Assembly: GCA_016190025.1 (NCBI GenBank)
Contig: JACPRG010000059.1
Span: 1 to 21,745, forward strand
Direction of reading: 5' to 3'
DNA: 21,745 nt
DNA from: Candidatus Tectimicrobiota bacterium
GTDB taxonomy: Bacteria > UBA8248 > JACPRG01
The notes below the pieces were generated by a model, which saw only the letters and a program-made list of their open reading frames with translations, was not told where the DNA came from and made no database searches. Of the stretch, positions 1 through 6,866 are shown piece by piece. A program made the translations under genes and the position numbers. Positions within the stretch are counted from its first letter, which is position 1. Each line of letters starts with the position of its first letter.

Positions 1-571
1 GCCGGAGGGGGCCGCGCTCCGGACGGGTGAGCTCCAGAGAGATGAAGACGCCCCCGGGACGCAGGACGCGGGCGGCCTCCCGCAGCGCGGCGGGCAAGTT
101 CACCACGTTCCGCAGGCCGAACCCCACGGTCGCCACGTCGAACGCAGCGTCGCGGAAGGCTGAGAGGTCCGTCGCGTCGCCCATCACCCACAGGGTCTCC
201 GGCCCGGCCCCCGCCCGGCGCGCCCTCTCCACCCCTTTGCGGATCATCGGCTCGCAAAAATCCAGCCCGACCAGCCGGACGTTTTCCCCGAGCGCCTCCC
301 GGAGCAGGAAGACGTAATCCCCGGTGCCGCAGCAGAGGTCCAGGCCGAAGACGGGGCGTCCCCCGGCCCGCGGAGGGAGGAGAGAGACCGCTCGCCGGAC
401 GGTGGCCCTGCGCCAAACGCGGTGCATGCCGCCCGTGATGAACCCGTTGGCGAGGTCGTAGTGGGAGGCCACCCGCGCGAAGAGGCTTCGGACGTACCTG
501 GCCTTTTGCTCGCCCGTCAGGACCTCGGGCGAAGCGGCCGGCGGCGTCGGGGCGTTCTCACGGTTCAGCAT
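1..571 (-). CDS. ubiE: UbiE/MenG (COQ5) quinone C-methyltransferase, partial
   Basis: SAM-dependent methyltransferase that C-methylates the quinone ring in ubiquinone or menaquinone synthesis. The 3' end lies outside the window; 190 codons are present, about three quarters of a typical 230-260 aa member. The N-terminal signature FARVASHYDLANGFITGGMH (residues 31-50), the SAM-binding DLCCGTGD (78-85), the family hallmark FGLRNV (151-156) and VLRPGG (169-174) are all visible. The start is the ATG at 571; its upstream purine tract is weak. It lies 144 bp downstream of hyuB on the same strand and may be read through from the hyu promoter. Which quinone is methylated cannot be told from the fragment. 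Family identity is firm. Confidence 0.93.
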   Translation of the reverse strand, partial: MLNRENAPTPPAASPEVLTGEQKARYVRSLFARVASHYDLANGFITGGMHRVWRRATVRRAVSLLPPRAGGRPVFGLDLCCGTGDYVFLLREALGENVRLVGLDFCEPMIRKGVERARRAGAGPETLWVMGDATDLSAFRDAAFDVATVGFGLRNVVNLPAALREAARVLRPGGVFISLELTRPERGPLR

Positions 572-715
572 ATCGCTCGGGGAATCCGGCCTGAGCCTCT
601 TTCCGGGTCAACGTCCGGAGGGAATGGCAGAGGGCCTTCTGAGTCGGGCGCGCGCAAGCGAGCGGGTCTTCGCCCAGATCCTCCGGGAACGCGGGGACGG
701 AAGCCCCCCGGATTT

Positions 716-2419
716 TCAATTTCCCTTCCGCCTTTTCTCCGTCGCCCCCCAATCGACGGTCAGGTCGTCGTTGAGGATGACGCCGTAGAAGCGCTCGGCC
801 GCCTCCCGGCTCACGTACTCGTTGAGGACGTCGCCGCGGACGCGCTCGGGGTCCCGCTCCAGGGGGGAATAGAAGCCGCCCCCGCCGGGGAGGTTCAACG
901 TGACCTCCACGTCGGGAGGAAGCTTGTACTTCTTCTTCGAGTGCAGGCGCTCCCCCGTGGACAGGACGAGGCTTCCCGCCTCGCCCTCCAGGCCGCCGGC
1001 CGCCCCCTGGGCCGGATGATAAAACCGGTCGTACATGGGGGAGTGGTGGATGGGCGCCGCCGTCCTCGGCTTCAGGCCGATGCTCTGGCCCAGACCGCCC
1101 CGGAACCTGCCCGGCCCGCCCGAGTCCCGCCGGAGCTCCTTGCGCGTGAAGAGCAGCGGCAGGACGTTTTCCATGATCTCCACGGGGGTCCCCTGGACCC
1201 CGCTGGGGAAGGCCGTGGCCGAGAGGCCGTCGGAGGTCGGACGCGCCCCGGTCCCGCCCGAGGAGAAGAAGATGTAGCTGAAGGTCTTGTCCTTCCGGTC
1301 CGTCCCGGCGAGCTGGGTGAGCCAGAGGCCGGTCGCGCCCTCGGCGAGAACCCGGCCGGGGACCGCCTTGGAGAGGGCGTCGAAGATGGCCGCCGCCACG
1401 AAGTGTCCCAGGATGTGGCGCGCGCCCACCGGGGCGGGGTGCTTGGGGTTGAGGATGCATCCCTGCGGCGCCGACATGGTGATGGGCCGGAAGCTCCCTT
1501 CGTTGTTGGGGATCTGCGACCCCACCGAGCACTTCACCGTGTACGCGCAGTAGGCGTAGGCGTAATTGGGGACCACGTTGATCCCCCAAGCGCTCTGGGG
1601 GGAGGTCCCCTTGAAGTCGGCGTGAATCCCCCCGTCCCGCACGGCCAGCGTGACGGCCAGGCGGATGGCCTCGTCGAAGCCGTCTGCCATGACCTCGCCC
1701 GGGTAGACGCCCTCGGGGATGTCCCGGACGGCGCTCCGCATGGCGGTCTCGGACCGCTCCAGGATGACCTCGCCGATGGGGTCGATCGAGTCGAGCCCCG
1801 CCTCCTCCAGGAACTGGAGGAGCTTGGCGCCCCCCACCTCGTTGGCCGCAACCTGCGCGTAGATGTCGCCGATGACCTCATCGGGCATCCGCACGTTGGC
1901 CCGGATCAGGGTTTCGAGGATGCGGTTGGGCTCTCCGGCCTCCATGAACTTCAGGACGGGGATGGAGAACCCCTCTTCGTAGACGTCCCGGGCCTCCGCC
2001 CCCAGGGGGCGGCCGCCGAAGTCGCAGGTGTGGCACGTGGAGGCGAAGAAGGCGACCGGCCTGCCGCGGTAGAAGCAGGGGGAAAAGAGGGTCACGTCGT
2101 TCAGGTGGCCCGAGACCATCCAGGGGTCGTTGGTGATGAGGTGGTCTCCGGGCCGGTAGGACGCCGGCGGGAAGCGCTCCAGGAAGTGCTTGGCCGCCGT
2201 GGCCATGGAGTTGATGTGGCCGGGCGTCCCGGTGGCGGCCTGGGCCAGCATCCGCCCCTGGGTATCGAACAGCCCCGCCGAGAGGTCCCCGGCCTCCCGG
2301 ACCACCGTCGTGAAGGAGGCGTTCATCAGGGCCGCCGCCTGCTCGTCCACGATGGAGATCAGCCGGTTCCAGATGACCTCCAGGCGGATGGGATCGATAT
2401 CCGTCGCGGTTCCGCTCAT
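716..2419 (-). CDS. hyuB: HyuB-type subunit of hydantoinase/oxoprolinase family enzyme
   Basis: 567 aa, the usual length for the hydantoinase B family. These proteins pair with HyuA-type ATPase subunits in ATP-dependent cyclic amide hydrolases (N-methylhydantoinase, 5-oxoprolinase-like, caprolactamase) and in acetone or acetophenone carboxylase relatives. The N-terminus has the typical DPIRLEVIWNRL (residues 9-20) and TPGHI. The conserved GDHLITNDPW (91-100), HLNDV (105-109) and CHTCDFGG (129-136) carry the His and Asp residues expected at the metal/active site. Its ATG overlaps the hyuA stop by four bases (ATGA, 2416-2419), so the two are translationally coupled. The same frame stays open upstream through all of hyuA, but that stretch is a shadow in GC-rich DNA. 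The substrate cannot be assigned. Confidence 0.93.
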   Translation of the reverse strand: MSGTATDIDPIRLEVIWNRLISIVDEQAAALMNASFTTVVREAGDLSAGLFDTQGRMLAQAATGTPGHINSMATAAKHFLERFPPASYRPGDHLITNDPWMVSGHLNDVTLFSPCFYRGRPVAFFASTCHTCDFGGRPLGAEARDVYEEGFSIPVLKFMEAGEPNRILETLIRANVRMPDEVIGDIYAQVAANEVGGAKLLQFLEEAGLDSIDPIGEVILERSETAMRSAVRDIPEGVYPGEVMADGFDEAIRLAVTLAVRDGGIHADFKGTSPQSAWGINVVPNYAYAYCAYTVKCSVGSQIPNNEGSFRPITMSAPQGCILNPKHPAPVGARHILGHFVAAAIFDALSKAVPGRVLAEGATGLWLTQLAGTDRKDKTFSYIFFSSGGTGARPTSDGLSATAFPSGVQGTPVEIMENVLPLLFTRKELRRDSGGPGRFRGGLGQSIGLKPRTAAPIHHSPMYDRFYHPAQGAAGGLEGEAGSLVLSTGERLHSKKKYKLPPDVEVTLNLPGGGGFYSPLERDPERVRGDVLNEYVSREAAERFYGVILNDDLTVDWGATEKRRKGN

Positions 2420-4521
2420 CGTCTCCTCTGGAGCACGAGGTTGGAGAACTCGTCGGTGCGGGCGTCCCAGCCGGGCGGCACGACCACGGTGGATTCCTTT
2501 TCCTCGACGACGGCCGGCCCCGGGATGCGGGCCCCCGGGCCGAGGCGGTCGCGGTCGTAGATGTCGCACTCCCGCCTCTCTTCCCAGATGGGGAAATAGA
2601 CCGGCCGCGGGGGTTTCTTCGCCCCTTCCGGGCCGGCCGCGGCGCCGTCCGCGGGACGCAGGTCCAGCCGGGGCGTTCCCCCGGAAGCCACCAGCCGCCA
2701 GTTCAGGGCCTCCACCGGCACATTCGGGCCCAGCCGCTGGTAGATGGCCTTGTAGGAGCGCTCGAAGCCCGCGCGGATCTCCTCCACGCTCCCGGCGGAA
2801 AGCCGCCCCGCGGGAAGGGGGACCTGGATCTCGTAGCCCTGGCCCTCGTACCGCATGTCGGCGGAGCGGCGGAAGGTCATCTCCCCGGCGGGGACGCCCG
2901 ACCGCTCCAGCAGGGCCCGGCCCTCGGCCTCCATCTCCTGGTACAGGGCGTTCAACGCCTGCGGGTCCAGGGCGTCGAGCCTCATGATCTTCGTCCGGAC
3001 GAAATCGAACGAGATGGGGGCCGTGAGCATCCCGAGCGCCGAGAGGGTGCCCGCCCCCGGAGGGCAGAGGATCGTGCCGATGCGCAGCTTCTCGGCCACG
3101 TGCGCGGCGTGGATGGGGCCCGCCCCGCCGAAGGCCATCAGGGCGTACTGCTGGACGTCTTTGCCCTTTTCGATGCCGTGGATCCTCGCGGCGTTGGCCA
3201 TGTTCTCGTTGACCACCTCGTGGATGCCCCAGGCCGTCTGCAGCCGCTCGAGCCCCAGGGCCTTCGCCAGGCGGCCCACGGCGGAGTCCGCCGCGCCCAG
3301 GTCGAGGTCCATGGCGCCGCCCAGGAAGAACTTGGGGTCGAGGTATCCCAGCAGGAGGTCGGCGTCCGTCACGGTGGGCCGGTCGCCCCCGCGCCCGTAG
3401 CAGGCGGGGCCGGGGTCCGCCCCCGAGCTCTCGGGACCCACCTTCAGAAGGCCCAGCGCGTCCCTGTGGGCGATGCTCCCGCCCCCCGCGCCGATCTCGA
3501 TCATATCGATGACCGGCACCTTGACGGGGAGGCCGCTCCCCTTCTTGAACTGGTAGACGCGGGCGACCTCGAACTCGGTCACTGTGGAGGGCCGCCCGTC
3601 CTCGACGAAGCAGGTCTTGGCGGTGGTGCCCCCCATGTCGAAGGAGATGAGGCGCCTGAGATTGAGCTGCTTGCCGTAGTAAGCGGCGGCCATGGCCCCG
3701 GCGGCCGGCCCCGACTCGATGAGGCGGATGGGAAACGCCTCGGCGGTCTCGACCGTGGCGACGCCGCCGTTGGAGAGCATGATGTAGAGGTCCTTGCGCA
3801 CGCCCTCCTCGCGGATGCGCCGGCCCAGCAGGTCCAGGTAGGCCCGCATGAGGGGGCGGACGTAGGCGTTGGCCAGGGTCGTCGAGCTCCGCGGGTACTC
3901 GCGGATCTCCGGCGTCACCTCGGACGAGAGAGAGGTGAGGATCCGGGGGCTCCTCTCCCGGATCAGTGCCTCCAGACGCCGCTCGTGGGCGGGGTTCATG
4001 AAAGAGTGCAGGAGCGTGACGGCGACGGCCCGCACGCTCATCTCGTCCAGCCTTTCGATGACCCTCCGGGCGCCCTCCTCGTCCAGCGGGATCAGGACGT
4101 TCCCCTCCGGGTCGAGGCGCTCGGCCACCTCCAGACGGAGATGGCGGGGGGCCAGGGGTTCGGGCTTCTCCAGGAAGATGTCGAACAGGTCGTACCGCTT
4201 TTCCGTCCCGATCTCGACGCTGTCGCGGAACCCCTTCGTCGTGAGGAGGGCCGTCTTGGCGCCCTTGCGCTCGATGATGGCGTTGGTGACGAGGGTCGTC
4301 CCGTGGATGGGGCTGTCGATCGCATCGGGAGGGACGCCGTGGTCGGCGAGGATCCTCCGCAGCCCCTGGATCACCGCATCGGCCGGGGATTCGGGGGTGG
4401 TCAGGACCTTGCCCACGTAGGTCTTGCGCTCCGGCAGGTCGAGGAGGACCACGTCGGTGAAGGTCCCGCCGATGTCCACGCCGAGTCGGTAGCGAAATCC
4501 GTTTGCGGCCGTCTCGCTCAA
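2416..4521 (-). CDS. hyuA: HyuA-type ATPase subunit of hydantoinase/oxoprolinase family enzyme
   Basis: 701 aa, full length for HyuA. The sugar-kinase-like ATP-binding fold shows GVDIGGTFTDVV (residues 14-25), HGTT (73-76), SGPAAG (270-275), DMGGTTAKT (295-303) and FGGAGPIHA (464-472), in family order. The enzyme phosphorylates or activates a cyclic amide (or carboxylation substrate) using ATP, and HyuB completes the reaction. The start is a TTG at 4521 (minus strand), chosen because AGAGG sits six bases upstream and a sigma70-like promoter lies about 70-100 bp upstream. An alternative overlapping frame starting further upstream has no family match. The pair sits beside DMT exporters and opposite a Mo-hydroxylase operon. 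The exact substrate (hydantoin, oxoproline, lactam or aryl ketone) is unknown. Confidence 0.94.
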   Translation of the reverse strand: MSETAANGFRYRLGVDIGGTFTDVVLLDLPERKTYVGKVLTTPESPADAVIQGLRRILADHGVPPDAIDSPIHGTTLVTNAIIERKGAKTALLTTKGFRDSVEIGTEKRYDLFDIFLEKPEPLAPRHLRLEVAERLDPEGNVLIPLDEEGARRVIERLDEMSVRAVAVTLLHSFMNPAHERRLEALIRERSPRILTSLSSEVTPEIREYPRSSTTLANAYVRPLMRAYLDLLGRRIREEGVRKDLYIMLSNGGVATVETAEAFPIRLIESGPAAGAMAAAYYGKQLNLRRLISFDMGGTTAKTCFVEDGRPSTVTEFEVARVYQFKKGSGLPVKVPVIDMIEIGAGGGSIAHRDALGLLKVGPESSGADPGPACYGRGGDRPTVTDADLLLGYLDPKFFLGGAMDLDLGAADSAVGRLAKALGLERLQTAWGIHEVVNENMANAARIHGIEKGKDVQQYALMAFGGAGPIHAAHVAEKLRIGTILCPPGAGTLSALGMLTAPISFDFVRTKIMRLDALDPQALNALYQEMEAEGRALLERSGVPAGEMTFRRSADMRYEGQGYEIQVPLPAGRLSAGSVEEIRAGFERSYKAIYQRLGPNVPVEALNWRLVASGGTPRLDLRPADGAAAGPEGAKKPPRPVYFPIWEERRECDIYDRDRLGPGARIPGPAVVEEKESTVVVPPGWDARTDEFSNLVLQRRR

Positions 4522-4591
4522 ACGCGACCTCTGCGAAACAGGGGGATTGACGAAGGATTGCGCCCCGGACGCTCAAACCCGAAAAAAAATC

Positions 4592-4619
4592 ATTATAGGA
4601 CGAACGCCCCCCCCGGCAA
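4592..4619 (-). promoter_or_regulatory. Putative sigma70-type promoter of hyuAB
   Basis: On the minus strand there is a -35-like TTGCCG (4614-4619), a 16-base spacer and a perfect TATAAT (4592-4597). Transcription would start near 4585, giving an untranslated leader of about 65 bases before the TTG start of hyuA. The -35 box falls inside a C/G-rich imperfect inverted repeat (about 4607-4630) that lies just downstream of the first DMT gene. The element could therefore also end or insulate transcription from that gene. Confidence 0.5.
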
Positions 4620-4639
4620 GCCGGCGGGGGCTCCCCCCT

Positions 4640-5542
4640 TCAACCCCGGGAGAGCGTGACCAGGGCCGCTCCCGCGCAAATCAGGAGCGACGCGACGATC
4701 ACCCGGGCGTTCACCCGCTCCAGTTCCTGGAACAAAACCCAAGAGTACACCAGGACGAACAGCGGCGTCATGTAGGCCAGGGGCGCCACGACAGAGACCG
4801 GACCCCGCTGAAGCGCGGCGAAGAAGGCAAGGTAGGCGAGGCTGTTGAAGGCCCCGCTGGCGACGAACGCGCCCAGGTTTTGGCGGCCCAGCCGGATGCG
4901 CTCTCCCGGCGGAAGGAAGGGATGCCACAGGGCGATCACGACCAGCGTGCCCAGGGCGGAGGCGCAAAGCCCCGCGCTCAGCGCCGGGACCAGAGAGACC
5001 CCCACCTTGCGAAGCGCGGCGGAGACGCCGAACAACAGGGTCGTCAACGCCGCGAAGTTGAAATCCCTCCAGACGATTTTTCCGCCCGCCTGCCCGGACG
5101 CGGAGGACCGCCGCTCACGCGACAGAACCCAGACACCGGCCACGATCAGGAGGGTCCCCATGTACACCAGCGGCCCCGGCCTCTCGCCGACGGCCGTCAC
5201 CGCGATCAGGACCGTGACCAGGGGCGAGGCGGCGGCGATGGAGCTGGTCCGGGAGAGGCCGATGCGGAGAACGCTCATGTAAAAAAACGTGCCGGCCAGG
5301 CCGGGCGCGAGGACGCCCGCGGCGAACAGGACGAGGAGGCCCCTCGCGTCCAGCTCCCCGATGCGGACGGTGGCGAGCGCGACGGGGCCGAACACGAGGA
5401 GGGCGACCACCGCTAGCATCAGGATGACGGTGATGGGCGTCGACGTCCGCATCCCGGAGCGCGCGGCGGCGTCGGCCGAGGCGAACGCCAGCGCCGTCAG
5501 GATGGCCAGGCCCTGGGCGGTCAGAAGAAGGCTCAAGCCCAT
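4640..5542 (-). CDS. EamA/DMT-family transporter (proximal paralog)
   Basis: 300 aa inner-membrane protein of the drug/metabolite transporter superfamily with two EamA repeats, about ten hydrophobic segments and the usual length for the family. Such proteins typically export amino acids, metabolites or drugs. Visible family features are GLAGTFFYMSVLRIGLSRTS at the end of the first repeat and FFAALQRGPVSVVAPLAY in the second, then a short C-terminal ALVTLSRG. The ATG at 5542 has AGAGG ten bases upstream. A TTG six bases downstream would fit the closer AGGAG better, so the true start may be 5536. It is a tandem duplicate of the next gene (5655-6554), 112 bp apart, and is probably co-transcribed with it. 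Substrate unknown. Confidence 0.9.
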   Translation of the reverse strand: MGLSLLLTAQGLAILTALAFASADAAARSGMRTSTPITVILMLAVVALLVFGPVALATVRIGELDARGLLVLFAAGVLAPGLAGTFFYMSVLRIGLSRTSSIAAASPLVTVLIAVTAVGERPGPLVYMGTLLIVAGVWVLSRERRSSASGQAGGKIVWRDFNFAALTTLLFGVSAALRKVGVSLVPALSAGLCASALGTLVVIALWHPFLPPGERIRLGRQNLGAFVASGAFNSLAYLAFFAALQRGPVSVVAPLAYMTPLFVLVYSWVLFQELERVNARVIVASLLICAGAALVTLSRG

Positions 5543-5654
5543 CGGCTCCTGCCCTCTGCGAAAGCGGGGGGACAGCCTCGAAGGGCGCGGACCGGGTTTG
5601 GACGCTGGGTGCGGTTCACGGCGAGCGGCCCTGACCTCCGTCTCGCCGGGGCCA

Positions 5655-6554
5655 TCAACCCCGGGACAGGGTGACCAGAGCCGCCCCGACGCAGATGAGA
5701 AGCGCGCTGGCGGCCAGGCGGGTGTTCAGCCGCTCCACCTCCCGGAACAGGAGCCACGAGAAGGCCAAGGCGAAAAGCGGCGTTGTATACACGAGCGGCG
5801 CCACGATGGAGAGCGGCCCCCTTTGGAGCGCGGCGAAGAAGGCGAGGTGCCCCAGGCTCACCAGAACCCCGTTGGCGACGAAATACCCGACGTTCCGCCG
5901 GCCCAGCCGGACGCGCTCTTCCCGCGGGAGAAACGGGTGCCAGAGCGCGATGGTCAGGAGGCCGCCGATGGCCGAGGCGGACAGGGCCACGCTCAAGTTG
6001 GGAATCATCGAGATCCCCACCTTCCGCAGGGTGGCGGCCGCTCCGAACAGGAGCGTGGCCACCGCTGGGAGAACGAAATAGTACCAGACGGGTTTCCTCC
6101 CGGCCTCGCCGCGGGAGCCGGCACCGCGCTGCTCGCGAGCCAGGGAAATCACGCCGGCCACAATCAGGACCGTCCCCCAGTAAACCAGCCAATTGGGCCT
6201 CTCGCCCAGGGTGACCACGGCGAAAATGACCGTGATCAGGGGCGAGGAGCCGACGATGGCGACGGAGCGGGAAAGGCCGATCCTCCGAAAGCTCATGTAG
6301 TGAAGGGTCCCGGCCAGACCCGGCGCCGCGAACCCCGCGGCCACCAAGATGAGGAGGCCCCGCAGTTCCATCTCCTCCGGCCGGAAGGTGGCGACCGCGA
6401 GGGGCCCGTACATCACAAGGGTCGTGACCATCAGGACCAGGATGCCCGTGATGGGCGTCGAGGCGCGCAGGCCGAAGCGGGCGGCGGCGTCGCCCGTGGC
6501 GAGCCCCAGCGCGGCGAGAAGCGAAAAGATTTGGGCGGCCCAAAGAGAGTCCAT
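5655..6554 (-). CDS. EamA/DMT-family transporter (distal paralog)
   Basis: 299 aa, same architecture as its neighbour: two EamA repeats and about ten membrane segments. The two proteins align end to end without large gaps and share long identical stretches, for example ALWHPFLP, LAFFAALQRGP and GAALVTLSRG. They arose by tandem duplication. The ATG at 6554 is preceded by GGA five to seven bases upstream, a weak ribosome binding site. A TTGACA-17-GACAAT promoter lies about 70-100 bp upstream, so this gene is first in the two-gene unit. Substrate unknown; an exporter for the products of neighbouring catabolism is possible but unsupported. Confidence 0.9.
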   Translation of the reverse strand: MDSLWAAQIFSLLAALGLATGDAAARFGLRASTPITGILVLMVTTLVMYGPLAVATFRPEEMELRGLLILVAAGFAAPGLAGTLHYMSFRRIGLSRSVAIVGSSPLITVIFAVVTLGERPNWLVYWGTVLIVAGVISLAREQRGAGSRGEAGRKPVWYYFVLPAVATLLFGAAATLRKVGISMIPNLSVALSASAIGGLLTIALWHPFLPREERVRLGRRNVGYFVANGVLVSLGHLAFFAALQRGPLSIVAPLVYTTPLFALAFSWLLFREVERLNTRLAASALLICVGAALVTLSRG

Positions 6555-6623
6555 GTCGATCCGTCACAGGCGAAAGACCGCGTGCCGCTTGCTGTTCATG
6601 CACCGCCGGGCGAGCCGGAAGAC

Positions 6624-6652
6624 ATTGTCCGTGGAATTGGCCTTCGTGTCAA
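6624..6652 (-). promoter_or_regulatory. Putative sigma70 promoter of the DMT pair
   Basis: On the minus strand there is a perfect -35 TTGACA (6647-6652), a 17-base spacer and a -10 GACAAT (6624-6629, four of six consensus). The leader to the ATG at 6554 would be about 63 bases. It lies in the divergent gap shared with the mechanosensitive channel gene. Confidence 0.55.
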
Positions 6653-6797
6653 AACCAGAGGGCCTCACGTATCATGGATGGTGACCCCCATTTTCCCGGG
6701 GTTCTTTTCGGGGGGACGCTCCCAGGGGGTCGCGGCGCCCGCGTCGGCGCCCTCCGATGGCGTGACGGGACGCCCCGCGTCCGGGAGAGCCTGCCGC

Positions 6798-6826
6798 TTG
6801 ACGGTCCGGGGAGGGCGGCCTACCTT
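6798..6826 (+). promoter_or_regulatory. Weak putative promoter of the MscS-family gene
   Basis: TTGACG (6798-6803, five of six consensus), a 17-base spacer and TACCTT (6821-6826, three of six). Transcription would begin near 6833, just ahead of the preferred ATG at 6867. The -10 box is poor, so confidence is limited. Confidence 0.35.
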
Positions 6827-6866
6827 TCTCATAAGGATGGAACAGAATGGTCAGCGGAGCCACGGA

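Larger units (their letters stand above)
6555..6866. other. Divergent intergenic region
   Basis: A 312-base gap between the divergent DMT pair and the MscS-type gene. It holds the two opposed putative promoters listed separately. I see no RNA gene, and the open frames crossing it resemble no protein family. Confidence 0.6.

Noticed and set aside
422..2560. Plus-strand open frame of 712 codons opposite hyuB
   Set aside because: It is antisense to clear HyuB/HyuA coding sequence, is rich in Gly, Arg and Pro with no domain, and is a GC-driven shadow.
2420..4576. N-terminal extension of the hyuB frame through all of hyuA (a 1286-residue frame)
   Set aside because: The extension translates to low-complexity Arg/Gly/Pro sequence, whereas the other frame gives a complete HyuA. 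hyuB starts at the ATGA overlap.
5289..6866. Upstream extension of the MscS-family frame over the DMT genes
   Set aside because: It is antisense to two well-supported membrane transporters and resembles nothing. The signal peptide and ribosome binding site mark 6867.
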